Source: Dasania phycosphaerae
GTDB lineage: Bacteria > Pseudomonadota > Gammaproteobacteria > Pseudomonadales > Dasaniaceae
Assembly (NCBI RefSeq): GCF_026891035.1
Contig: NZ_JAPTGG010000011.1
Location: 1-64,000, forward strand
Direction: 5' to 3'
DNA: 64,000 nucleotides
Numbering within the stretch: the first letter of the stretch is position 1; each line of letters begins with the position of its first letter. The translations under genes and the position numbers were made by a program. A model generated the notes under the pieces. That model ran no database searches. It saw only the letters and a program-made list of their open reading frames with translations, and was not told the origin of the DNA. Of the stretch, positions 36,522 through 45,158 are shown in pieces.

Positions 36522-36950
36522 TGTTTACTCGAAAGTTTGCCAGCGAGTGCATAAAGGCAACGCTTGGCCAATCAAAAGACTGTACGCTTATACATAAGCC
36601 GCATATCTTATCAACTGCTGATAATAGCGCAATGCTATTTTTCCTGTTTAGCGCAAAATAAGCCCCACCGATCTGCCAAGCTCCCTAGACGTTTGCCAGC
36701 CTTGCTTGGGCGCAGTAGACAGCTTAATACCAAAGGTTTGCAGCTTTCTAAGGCTATCGCTAACCACCTACCCTAGCGTCTAAAGAACACCCCAAGGAAT
36801 AATCGTATTACGGGCATGATTGAGGGATAGCTAAGTGCCGTGAATTAAGCCCTACCCCAAATGCCCAAGGGGGTGTGCTAGCTTGAAGTTTCTGACTTAA
36901 AACCCAGTTTTGCTGAGTTTCATGGATTGGAGCTTGATATGTTGATGGCA

Positions 36951-37056
36951 TCGACACAAAAACATGTCATGTCGAAATAATAGAAAAAAATCGACACATA
37001 CAATTGATATGTCGATCGTATCGCCATAAACTGACTCAATAGTTCATTTATGTCGA
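36951..37056 (+). promoter_or_regulatory. Two-site palindromic operator upstream of fic
   Basis: TCGACA-N13-TGTCGA occurs twice with identical geometry (36951-36975 and 36991-37015). The two sites are exactly 40 bp apart, about four helical turns, so both face the same side of DNA. A further single TGTCGA lies at 37051-37056, overlapping one possible start of fic. This is a likely binding array for a dimeric repressor, most simply the Fic protein through its C-terminal winged helix. The rest of the 36522-36950 gap holds no gene that I can support. Confidence 0.75.
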
Positions 37057-37076
37057 TTTTGACGGGAAATTTAAAC

Positions 37077-38189
37077 ATGACCTGGCAAGCAGATCAGCCT
37101 TACAACCAATTACCCACATTGCCGCCAAACCTAGATGCCATAGAAACTAGGCCTGTGCTAAAAGCCTGTATTTCTGCGCGTGCCGCTGTAGCAGAGTTAA
37201 AAAAGGCTGGGGAACTCATTCCTAACCAAAGCATGCTAATTAACCTGCTGCCTTTGCTTGAAGCCAAAGATAGTTCAGAAATTGAAAATATTGTCACCAC
37301 TACCGATAAGCTTTTTCAGTATGCACAAGAAGGTAGAGGTGCCGATCATGCTACAAAGGAAGCATTACGTTACAGAACGGCGCTATACCAAGGCTATATA
37401 CAACTTGAAAAAAAGCCGCTATGCACAGCAACTGCCATTGAGGTATGCAGTACGTTAAAGCACGCTGAAATGGGTATTCGCAAAGTACCGGGTACTTTGA
37501 TAGGGAGCCAAACGACAGGTGAAATTATCTATACTCCGCCTGCTGGAGAAAACGTTATCCGCGACTTGTTAAGTAACTGGGAGCGGTTTCTTCATGATGA
37601 CGCTGACCTAGATCCATTGATAAAAATGGCGGTTAGTCATTATCAATTTGAAGCCATACACCCTTTTTATGACGGAAATGGCCGAACAGGTCGTATTTTA
37701 AACGTTTTGTACCTTATTGAATGCGGTCTTTTAACACTACCTATTTTGTATTTGAGTCGCTTCATCGTTCATAACAAGCAAGACTATTATCGTCTCTTAA
37801 ACCAAGTCACCAAAGATCAGAATTGGGAAGCCTGGTTGTTATTTATGCTAAAAGGTGTCGAGCAAACTGCAATATGGACCTGTGAAAAAATTACAGCGAT
37901 CAGAGCACTTATGGAAAGTACAAGTGATTACATAAGGGCACAGCTACCCAAAATATATAGCTACGAGCTTGTTCAGCTTATTTTTGAACAACCCTATTGC
38001 CGTATTAGTAACCTAGTTGAACGCGATATTGCAAAACGCCAAACTGCTTCAATCTATTTAAAGCAGTTGACTGATATTGGTGTGCTGCAAGAAATCAATT
38101 CAGGAAAGGAAAAATTATTTGTACATCCACGGTTGATGACACTAATGACTAAAGACAGTAATAGTATTAAGGCTTTTTCAGGTGAGTGA
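37077..38189 (+). CDS. Fic-family AMP-transferase with N-terminal inhibitory helix
   Basis: A 370-residue protein. The active-site motif HPFYDGNGRTGR (about residue 195) fits the canonical HxFx(D/E)GNGRxxR. An inhibitory-helix motif SSEIEN (matching [S/T]xxxE[G/N]) lies near residue 65, N-terminal to the Fic core, so this is a class II, self-inhibited enzyme. The C-terminal ~75 residues look like a winged helix ('LVQLIFEQPYCRISNLVERDIAKRQTASIYLKQLTDIGVL'). Fic enzymes usually transfer AMP to a hydroxyl side chain; the target here is unknown. I favour the ATG at 37077 (GGGA upstream) over one at 37050, which overlaps an operator half-site. Confidence 0.92.
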   Translation: MTWQADQPYNQLPTLPPNLDAIETRPVLKACISARAAVAELKKAGELIPNQSMLINLLPLLEAKDSSEIENIVTTTDKLFQYAQEGRGADHATKEALRYRTALYQGYIQLEKKPLCTATAIEVCSTLKHAEMGIRKVPGTLIGSQTTGEIIYTPPAGENVIRDLLSNWERFLHDDADLDPLIKMAVSHYQFEAIHPFYDGNGRTGRILNVLYLIECGLLTLPILYLSRFIVHNKQDYYRLLNQVTKDQNWEAWLLFMLKGVEQTAIWTCEKITAIRALMESTSDYIRAQLPKIYSYELVQLIFEQPYCRISNLVERDIAKRQTASIYLKQLTDIGVLQEINSGKEKLFVHPRLMTLMTKDSNSIKAFSGE

Positions 38190-38401
38190 TCCCCCCCCTC
38201 GTGACCTGCGGGCCGGAACAAATGACGAGAGGAACAGAGGATAAAAATGTAAAAGCATGACCTGAGCCTGACTGTTAGATATTCATCACTATCAGTCGTG
38301 GACAGCATAATGTCCATATTGAGCCTTTTTCTATAGAATTGGATACTATGATGCCTACTCCTACACCACCCCTAAAAAATTTAATAGCCAGGACTACTAC
38401 C

Positions 38402-39016
38402 ATGACTACCGGCAAGCTTTACACCATCTCCGCCCCTTCGGGTGCCGGCAAAACCAGTCTAGTGAAAGCCTTGATAGAGGCCGACAACAATATTTGTGTG
38501 TCGGTTTCACACACCACCCGTCGCATACGCCCCGGTGAGCAAGACGGTGTTAACTACCATTTTTGCGATCACGCCGCCTTTGAGGCCATGCTTGCGCAAC
38601 ACGCTTTTTTAGAACATGCCGAGGTGTTCGGCAACCACTACGGCACCTCTAAGCACTGGGTGCAAGAAACCTTGGCCCAAGGTAAAGACGTTATCTTAGA
38701 GATAGACTGGCAGGGCGCTCAGCAAATCAGCCAGCTTATGCCCGAGACCGTATCGGTTTTTATACTGCCCCCCTCCCAGCAAGCCCTGCGTGAGCGCCTA
38801 ACCCAGCGCGGCCAAGATGATAGCAGCGTCATAGAGCGGCGCATGAGTGAGGCGGTAAGCGAAATGTCACACTATGCCGAGGCCGATTTTTTAGTGATTA
38901 ATGACAATTTCCAAACCGCCCTAGACGACCTCAAGGCCATCTTCCGCTGCCACCGACTGAGCCGGGAGCAACAGCAGCGCCTGCACCCGCAGTTGCTACA
39001 ACAGCTGTTAGGCTAA
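38402..39016 (+). CDS. gmk: Guanylate kinase
   Basis: A 204-residue GMP kinase. The P-loop is 'SAPSGAGKTSLVKAL' near the start, followed by 'VSHTTRRIRPGEQDGVNYHF' (GMP-binding) and 'EIDWQGAQQI'. The start at MTTGKLY matches the family; an in-frame ATG 63 bases upstream would add an atypical leader. It reopens the conserved core (gmk-rpoZ-spoT) after the accessory island. Confidence 0.96.
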   Translation: MTTGKLYTISAPSGAGKTSLVKALIEADNNICVSVSHTTRRIRPGEQDGVNYHFCDHAAFEAMLAQHAFLEHAEVFGNHYGTSKHWVQETLAQGKDVILEIDWQGAQQISQLMPETVSVFILPPSQQALRERLTQRGQDDSSVIERRMSEAVSEMSHYAEADFLVINDNFQTALDDLKAIFRCHRLSREQQQRLHPQLLQQLLG

Positions 39017-39183
39017 ATCTAGTAGCCACAACTAGCAGCCAAAGCTATTATCAACTGAACATATTTGATACACTGCGCGGCTAGCTGGGCTAGGCGCAGA
39101 TTCAAGCACTGAATCACCCGCCTGGCCTGCGCCACAATCACGTTAAACTGCCCTGCATAGGGGCTGAAAAGTAGGATACCTCG

Positions 39184-39453
39184 ATGGCTCGTATTACCGT
39201 TGAAGATTGTTTAGACAAAGTCGACAATCGCTTTGAACTTGTTATGGTTGCCAGCAAGCGCGCCCGCGCCATTGCCACCGGTGGCAAAGAGCCGCTAGTT
39301 AGCGTGGACTCTGATAAGCCAACCGTATTAGCACTACGTGAAATCGCCGATGAAAAAATCACTCCTGCCGAGATCATGAACCCCGCTAAGCATGAGGCAG
39401 AAGCCGAGTTTGAAATCATTGCCGAGCCCGAGGAAGAGCAGCCACAGGCTTAG
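39184..39453 (+). CDS. rpoZ: RNA polymerase omega subunit
   Basis: An 89-residue protein beginning MARITVEDCLDKVDNRFELVMVASKRARAI, the exact omega pattern, with an acidic C-terminal tail. Omega aids RNA polymerase assembly and ppGpp binding, which fits its coupling to spoT 18 bases downstream. Confidence 0.98.
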   Translation: MARITVEDCLDKVDNRFELVMVASKRARAIATGGKEPLVSVDSDKPTVLALREIADEKITPAEIMNPAKHEAEAEFEIIAEPEEEQPQA

Positions 39454-39471
39454 TATTACCCGGAGAGCGCA

Positions 39472-41631
39472 ATGCAACAATACAGCTTCTTTCCTGTAGG
39501 CCACGAACATCAAGATGTGGCCTCTATTGAAGAGCTAAGCAGCACTCTCCAAACTTACCTCACCTCAGCACAAGTCAATCAAGTCAAACGCGCGTACTTT
39601 TACGCCGAACAGGCTCACGAGGGGCAGCGCCGCCGCAGTGGCGAACCCTACGTAACCCACCCCCTGGCCGTAGCCGGCATACTCGCCGACATGCACATGG
39701 ATCATCAAAGCCTAATGGCTGCCATGCTGCACGATGTTATCGAAGACACCGCCATTTCTAAAAAAGCCTTAGAAGAGCAATTTGGCGCCACCGTTGCCAA
39801 CTTGGTAGACGGCGTAAGCAAGCTTACCCAAATGGAGTTTCAATCCAAGGCCGAAGCGCAGGCGGAAAATTTTCAAAAAATGGCCCTGGCCATGGCCAAA
39901 GATATACGGGTTATTTTGGTCAAGCTGGCCGACCGCTTACACAATATGCGCACCTTAGGGGTATTAAAACCCGAAAAACGCCGCCGCATCGCCCGCGAAA
40001 CTCTGGATATGTACGCCCCTATCGCTCAACGCCTGGGCATGCACAACATACGGGTAGAGTTTGAAGACCTGGGCTTTGCCACCCTGCACCCCATGCGCTC
40101 CACCCGCATACACGCCGCCGTGTTACAGGCCCGCGGCCACCGCAAAGAACTGATAGAGCAAATCAAAGAATCTATAGACCACTGCCTGGTTAGAGAAGGC
40201 CATAGCGCAGTCGTCAGCGGCAGGGAAAAACATCTTTATAGCATTTATAAAAAGATGGATAGCAAGAAAAAGTCCTTCTCCGAAATCATGGACATCTACG
40301 CCTTCCGCATTTTGGTAGACGACGTAGACACCTGCTACCGCGTGCTGGGCTGCATACACAGCTTATACAAGCCAGTACCCGGTCAGTTTAAAGATTACAT
40401 CGCCATACCCAAGGCCAATGGCTATCAATCTTTACACACCGTGCTATTTGGCCTGCACGGCGTGCCTATAGAAATTCAAATTCGCACCCACGAAATGGAA
40501 GAGATGGCCAACTACGGCATCGCCGCCCACTGGCTGTATAAAACCAATGATGGCGAGCCACTAAACGGCAGCCACACGCGAGCGCGGCAATGGCTGCAAG
40601 GTTTGTTAGAGCTGCAACAAAGAGCTGGCGACTCCATGGAGTTTATCGAGAGCGTTAAGCTAGATTTATTCCCCGACGAAGTTTATGTGTTCACCCCCAA
40701 AGGTAAAATTATGGAATTGCCGCAGGGTGCCACCGCGGTAGATTTTGCCTACGCGGTACACACCGACGTGGGCAATAAGTGCATAGCTTGCCGCATTAAC
40801 CGCCGTTTAGCGCCGCTGTCAGAGCCACTGCAAAGTGGCCAAACCGTAGAAATCATGACCGCCCATAGCCCGCAGGCTAACCCGGCGTGGTTAAATTTTG
40901 TGGTGACCAGTAAGGCGCGCTCCAATATACGCCACCTGCTAAAAAATCAGCGCGCAGTAGAGTCCATCAACCTAGGCCGCCGCCTGTTAGATGAAGCCTT
41001 GGCTGGGATGAACTCCAGCATTAACTCGCTAAGCGAATTACAAACCCTGCACCTATTAGAAAACACCGGCCACGACAGCATAGATGGTGTGCTGGCTGAT
41101 ATAGGCCTAGGTAAGCGCTCATCATTTTTAACCGCACACCAGTTAGTGCGTGACAGTGACGAAAGCAAAACCAAGCCCACTGCACAGCAATCCTTAACCA
41201 TTAATGGCACCGAAGGCTTTAGATTAAACTTTGCCCGCTGCTGCTACCCCATACCCGGCGACGCCATCATAGGCTTTATCAGCGCCGAGCGCGGCATAGT
41301 GGTACACACCGATAATTGCCATAACAGCAATGAGTTCCGCAACAACCCCGAACGCTCAGTACCGTTACAATGGGCCGAAGAAGTAGAAGGGGAATTCTCC
41401 GCCGAATTAAAAATCGAGCTGGTAAAAAGCCGCGGCATCATTGCCGTGTTAGCTAACCGCATCAACAGCATCGATGCCAACATAGAAAAAATCAGCATAG
41501 AAGACGAAGACCCGCGCATGAGCATAGTCAACGTCGTTGTAGGCGTACACTCACGCATACACCTGGCAAGAATCATGAAACGCATACGCCAAATTGCCGA
41601 TGTGATAAAAGTGTCGCGGTTAACGCATTGA
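39472..41631 (+). CDS. spoT: Bifunctional (p)ppGpp synthetase/hydrolase
   Basis: A 719-residue alarmone enzyme. The N-terminal HD hydrolase has 'HPLAVAGILADMHMDHQSLMAAMLHDVIEDT'. The synthetase domain has 'REKHLYSIYKKM' and 'DIYAFRILVDDVDTCYRVLG'. A TGS domain ('DEVYVFTPKGKIMELPQGATAVDFAYAVHT') and a C-terminal ACT domain follow. The intact hydrolase HD motif separates SpoT from RelA. It sits in the standard rpoZ-spoT operon behind a GGAGAG ribosome-binding site. Confidence 0.97.
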   Translation: MQQYSFFPVGHEHQDVASIEELSSTLQTYLTSAQVNQVKRAYFYAEQAHEGQRRRSGEPYVTHPLAVAGILADMHMDHQSLMAAMLHDVIEDTAISKKALEEQFGATVANLVDGVSKLTQMEFQSKAEAQAENFQKMALAMAKDIRVILVKLADRLHNMRTLGVLKPEKRRRIARETLDMYAPIAQRLGMHNIRVEFEDLGFATLHPMRSTRIHAAVLQARGHRKELIEQIKESIDHCLVREGHSAVVSGREKHLYSIYKKMDSKKKSFSEIMDIYAFRILVDDVDTCYRVLGCIHSLYKPVPGQFKDYIAIPKANGYQSLHTVLFGLHGVPIEIQIRTHEMEEMANYGIAAHWLYKTNDGEPLNGSHTRARQWLQGLLELQQRAGDSMEFIESVKLDLFPDEVYVFTPKGKIMELPQGATAVDFAYAVHTDVGNKCIACRINRRLAPLSEPLQSGQTVEIMTAHSPQANPAWLNFVVTSKARSNIRHLLKNQRAVESINLGRRLLDEALAGMNSSINSLSELQTLHLLENTGHDSIDGVLADIGLGKRSSFLTAHQLVRDSDESKTKPTAQQSLTINGTEGFRLNFARCCYPIPGDAIIGFISAERGIVVHTDNCHNSNEFRNNPERSVPLQWAEEVEGEFSAELKIELVKSRGIIAVLANRINSIDANIEKISIEDEDPRMSIVNVVVGVHSRIHLARIMKRIRQIADVIKVSRLTH

Positions 41632-41632
41632 C

Positions 41633-41674
41633 AGTCTCTAGTCTCTAGTCTCTAGTCTCTAGTCTCTAGTCTCT
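41633..41674. repeat. Heptamer tandem array, AGTCTCT x6
   Basis: Six perfect copies of AGTCTCT start right after the spoT stop codon. Diverged, partly inverted relatives (ACTAGCGACT, ACTAGCGGC) follow up to about 41708. An identical six-copy array stands after the HDOD gene at 48775. Confidence 0.97.
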
Positions 41675-41695
41675 AAAAGATTTTACTAGCGACTG

Positions 41696-42058
41696 TTAAC
41701 TAGCGGCTTCTTCTTTCGACCAAACCCCAAACTCATTACCACTAGGCTCTATAAACTGAAACCGCCTGCCGCCGGGGAAGGGAAATATTTCTTTGCTGAT
41801 TTTACCGCCTGCGGCTTTAACTTTTTGGTAGCTTTTTTCTAAATCGTAGCTGTACAGTACTATCAGTGCACCGCCATTTTCAGCGCTGGATTTTTTATCT
41901 GCTTGGTAAAATCCGCCATTTAAACCGGCATTTGTGAAAGCGGTATAAGATTCGCCAAAATCAGTAAACACCCAATTAAAGGCTTTGGTAAAAAATTGCT
42001 TGGTTGCCTTTATATCGTGGGCGGCATATTCCACGTAGTTAATTTTTTCATGCTCCAT
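41696..42058 (-). CDS. VOC-superfamily (glyoxalase-like) protein
   Basis: A 120-residue single-domain vicinal-oxygen-chelate protein. 'INYVEYAAHDIKATKQFFTKAFNWVFTDFG' is the first beta-alpha-beta module, and 'GGRRFQFIEPSGNEFGVWS' ends the second with the usual metal-binding Glu. The substrate is unknown. I chose the start MEHEKINY; an in-frame ATG eleven codons upstream is less typical. It follows a small exported-protein gene by 20 bases. Confidence 0.88.
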   Translation of the reverse strand: MEHEKINYVEYAAHDIKATKQFFTKAFNWVFTDFGESYTAFTNAGLNGGFYQADKKSSAENGGALIVLYSYDLEKSYQKVKAAGGKISKEIFPFPGGRRFQFIEPSGNEFGVWSKEEAAS

Positions 42059-42078
42059 GCTTTTCTTAACCTTAATCT

Positions 42079-42414
42079 TTAAAACAGCCATTCAAAAATT
42101 TTAATTTCGGGTTTTTCCTCTTTACGATTTTTAAGCTCATGAGCGCTGTCGCGCTCCTCTTTACTGTACTGGGGAAACCACTCTATACGTGGCTGCAATT
42201 GCTGCTCTATTAATTTAAAGCGGTCGCGGTTCCACAACTCTTGCTCTAACTCGGCCTTGCGCCACTCGGGCAGCACGCCTTTTACTACCATCTCTTCCAT
42301 TTCTATACGGTAATCTTGCTCGGGCAGTAACTCTATGTCTGGTCTATCTAATGCCTGTGCCAAAACAGTGCCACAACATAAACTACTGATCAGGCTAGCG
42401 ATAATTATTTTCAT
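42079..42414 (-). CDS. Small exported protein of unknown function
   Basis: A 111-residue protein with a signal peptide 'MKIIIASLISSLCCGTVLAQ' (cut about LAQ|ALD). The rest is charged and helical, with several Trp and Arg/Glu-rich stretches and no recognisable domain. Its ATG overlaps the stop of the upstream solute-binding-protein gene (ATGA), so the two are translationally coupled. The function is not known. Confidence 0.75.
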   Translation of the reverse strand: MKIIIASLISSLCCGTVLAQALDRPDIELLPEQDYRIEMEEMVVKGVLPEWRKAELEQELWNRDRFKLIEQQLQPRIEWFPQYSKEERDSAHELKNRKEEKPEIKIFEWLF

Positions 42415-43214
42415 GGCGCCACCAGCTCTTGCCAACGCAAGGTTTGAAACCAGTAGTAACGGCTACTATCTATCCAGGCATCAGCCTTGCGGGATAATAT
42501 CCAAGCGTTTAAAAAATTAATAAAGTCGTGATCCCCTTTGCGCACCGCAAAAGCCTCATAGCTATTCAGTAAGGGCGTTGCTAAAGGTTGGTCAATAACA
42601 TCGGGGTTACGCAGGCTTAAAAAACGCAGCTCCGTACTGGGGCCTATCAGTATATCTACCTCGCCTTGGGCCAGGGCTAAGCCCGCTTCTTTAATGGAAT
42701 AAAATAGTTTTAATTTGGCATTTTTGAACAAGCGCTTGCTTAACACTTCACCACTGCTGCCAGCCACTGCCGCCATGGTTAACTTAGCGCGCTGCAAATC
42801 CGCCATGGTGCTAATGTTTTGCGTTTTAGCTATATGGCTGGCCAAGCCTATGCCCGACTCCGCATAGCTGTGGCTAAAATTAACCTGCATGGCCAAGCTG
42901 GGGCTAATGCTCAGGCCAGAAACAATAATATCGATACGGCCCTGCTTTAGTGCAGGCACTAGTTGCTCCCACGGCAATTCCACCAGCTTTAATTTCAAGC
43001 CCATGTCTTGGGCCAGGCGGCTAGCAATATCAGGCTCAGAACCAATTAAGCTGCCGTCCTTGCCCTTCATTACCCAAGGGGTGGCCAAACTCAGCCCTAC
43101 CCGCAATTCACCCTGCGCTATAATCTGCTGCCAGCTGGCTGGCGCTGCCATGCTATAGCTGCTTAGCAACAAGCTGATGACGATAGCCATAAAACCTTGC
43201 AGTAATACCTTCAT
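42411..43214 (-). CDS. Periplasmic amino-acid-type solute-binding protein (SBP_bac_3)
   Basis: A 267-residue protein with a signal peptide ending about SMA|APA, then the family opening 'GELRVGLSLATPWVMKGKDGSLIGSEPDIASRLAQDMGLKLKLVELPWEQLVPALKQGRIDIIVSGLSIS' in full order. It is typical of extracellular solute-binding family 3. No ABC permease or ATPase genes are adjacent, so it may be an orphan receptor or serve a distant transporter. The start is chosen at the second Met, directly before the signal sequence. Confidence 0.88.
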   Translation of the reverse strand: MKVLLQGFMAIVISLLLSSYSMAAPASWQQIIAQGELRVGLSLATPWVMKGKDGSLIGSEPDIASRLAQDMGLKLKLVELPWEQLVPALKQGRIDIIVSGLSISPSLAMQVNFSHSYAESGIGLASHIAKTQNISTMADLQRAKLTMAAVAGSSGEVLSKRLFKNAKLKLFYSIKEAGLALAQGEVDILIGPSTELRFLSLRNPDVIDQPLATPLLNSYEAFAVRKGDHDFINFLNAWILSRKADAWIDSSRYYWFQTLRWQELVAP

Positions 43215-43261
43215 AGTTATGCCTTTATTCATAGCTTAACGAGCTGGTCGCTTGAGTATCG

Positions 43262-44107
43262 TTATTCAGTATAGTTGAGTTGCGATAGTATCGGCGCATA
43301 ACCCTGTTGATAGTTGCTATAGATCAAATGATAGCCCGATTGCTTCATGCGCTGGTTGCTACAGCGTTTAGCACCGCCAGTAGCTGTTTGCGCTGCGGCC
43401 AATGGCTCACGCTGTAACTGTTTAGCCAACCAGGCTTTTACCTCCGTTAAACGCACCGGCATATCATCCACCCCCACATAGCAAGGCTGTAATTGCGCTA
43501 GCGGCAACTGCAATAAGTGAGATAAAAAGCCCGCGCAGTCATCGCGGTGTATGCGGTTGCTATACCGTGGAGGCGACGCTTTACCCGCCAGCACATCGCG
43601 TACTAAGCGCAGCCGGCCCGGCCCGTAAATACCCGCAAAGCGCACAATACTGCTAGCAATACCTTGTTGCTGGCCAAACGCCAAGCAAACCTGCTCCGCT
43701 TCTAATAAACGCCTGCCCGAATAGCGGCTGGGCTGGGTAGGGCTATGCTCATCTACCCAGCTATCATCACTTTGGCCATACACGCTAGTACTGGATACAA
43801 AAATGAGTCGCTGCAAACTTTTTGCGTTTAAAGCGCTTAGCAAGTTGGATGTGCCCTGCACATAGACCTGTTGATAACGCTCATCAGAGGACTCACCCGG
43901 GGTAAGGCTAATCACCACCGCATCAAAGGCTATATCCGCGAGTGCACTGAGGCTATCGGGCTGGGTCACATCTGCCTGCAAACCTATAATGCCCGCCGGT
44001 AAGGCCCCAATATCGCGGCGCAGCCCGTACACACTAACGGTTTCGGGCAGCGACTCAGCCAGCTTAATCCCTATATCACCACAGCCCACAATTAATAAAT
44101 TTTGCAT
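43262..44107 (-). CDS. NAD-dependent epimerase/dehydratase-like protein (YeeZ type)
   Basis: A 281-residue extended-SDR protein. It starts 'MQNLLIVGCGDIGIKLAESL' with a glycine-rich Rossmann loop. 'FVSSTSVYGQSDDSWVDE' carries the catalytic Ser and a YxxxK-like 'YSGRRLLEAEQ', and the later 'FAGIYGPGRL' is typical. It resembles E. coli YeeZ. The substrate is unknown. It is divergent from oxyR. Confidence 0.86.
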   Translation of the reverse strand: MQNLLIVGCGDIGIKLAESLPETVSVYGLRRDIGALPAGIIGLQADVTQPDSLSALADIAFDAVVISLTPGESSDERYQQVYVQGTSNLLSALNAKSLQRLIFVSSTSVYGQSDDSWVDEHSPTQPSRYSGRRLLEAEQVCLAFGQQQGIASSIVRFAGIYGPGRLRLVRDVLAGKASPPRYSNRIHRDDCAGFLSHLLQLPLAQLQPCYVGVDDMPVRLTEVKAWLAKQLQREPLAAAQTATGGAKRCSNQRMKQSGYHLIYSNYQQGYAPILSQLNYTE

Positions 44108-44241
44108 AAGGTACTCTCGTTGCTAACGCTTGTTTTAGGCGCTTGTTCTATTAGGGACTTGTTATCTGCCCTAAGCTTTTATTTAATGGCACAATCTATT
44201 TTCAATTTTTAATAGTATTTATCAATCATAAGGCTGTGGCC

Positions 44242-45150
44242 ATGACTCTAACCGAACTACGTTACATTGTTGCCCTGCATCAAACCAAACATTTTGGCAA
44301 AGCCGCCGAAAAATGTTTTGTTAGCCAACCCACCTTAAGTGTGGCTATTAAAAAATTAGAAGAGGCCTTGGACGTCACCCTGTTTGAGCGCAGCCGCCAG
44401 CAGGTACGCGCCACCGCCATAGGTGAAAAAATTATTCAACAAGCCCAAGTGGTGCTAGAGCAGGCCGGGGTAATCGCCGATATAGCCAGCATAGGTAAAG
44501 ACCCATTAGGCAGCACCTTTTCGGTGGGCGCTATTTTTACCATAGGCCCCTACCTGTTTCCCCAACTAGTGCCGCAGCTGCGCAAAATCGCCAGCCATAT
44601 GCCGCTGTTTATAGAAGAGAACTACACCGCCGTATTGCGGGAAAAACTGCGCAATGGTGAACTAGACGCCATTATTATCGCCCTGCCTTTTGATGAGCCG
44701 GATGTGGTCACCAAAACCCTATACGACGAGCAATTTGTGGTAGCCCTGCCCCAGCAGCACCCGCTTAACCAATACCCCAGCCTTAGCAGCCAACAGCTCA
44801 ATGACCAGCAAGTGCTATTACTGGGCAGCGGCCACTGTTTTCGCGATCAAGTGTTAGCGGCCTGCCCCAACCTCAACCAACAACAAAGTGGCGCGATAGA
44901 AGGCAGCTCGCTGGAAACCCTTAAATACATGGTAGCCTCAGGCTTGGGCATTAGCATACTGCCCGCCTCGGCGGCACAATTAGCCGAAGGCCTGCACGAT
45001 AGCCCCTACACCATTAGGCCCTTCCAACAAAACAGCCCCACCCGCAAAGTGGCGGTAGCTTGGCGCGCCAGCTTCCCTAGGCCGCAGGCCATAGAGGCCT
45101 TGTGCGATGCGGTAAAACGCTGCAATTTAGCCCTAGACTACAACCACTAA
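44242..45150 (+). CDS. oxyR: Hydrogen peroxide sensor OxyR
   Basis: A 302-residue LysR-type activator. The N-terminal HTH is 'MTLTELRYIVALHQTKHFGKAAEKCFVSQPTLSVAIKKLEEAL'. The sensing cysteines fall at exactly the E. coli numbering, Cys199 in 'GSGHCFRDQ' and Cys208 in 'LAACPN'. Oxidation to a disulfide should activate peroxide-defence genes. recG begins nine bases after its stop, as in Pseudomonas. The ATG at 44242 is preferred over an upstream GTG. Confidence 0.95.
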   Translation: MTLTELRYIVALHQTKHFGKAAEKCFVSQPTLSVAIKKLEEALDVTLFERSRQQVRATAIGEKIIQQAQVVLEQAGVIADIASIGKDPLGSTFSVGAIFTIGPYLFPQLVPQLRKIASHMPLFIEENYTAVLREKLRNGELDAIIIALPFDEPDVVTKTLYDEQFVVALPQQHPLNQYPSLSSQQLNDQQVLLLGSGHCFRDQVLAACPNLNQQQSGAIEGSSLETLKYMVASGLGISILPASAAQLAEGLHDSPYTIRPFQQNSPTRKVAVAWRASFPRPQAIEALCDAVKRCNLALDYNH

Positions 45151-45158
45151 ACACCGCC

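Noticed and set aside
36522..36776. Possible TumE-like toxin remnant upstream of the HTH gene
   Set aside because: Translating the region gave no TumE motif and no sustained frame.
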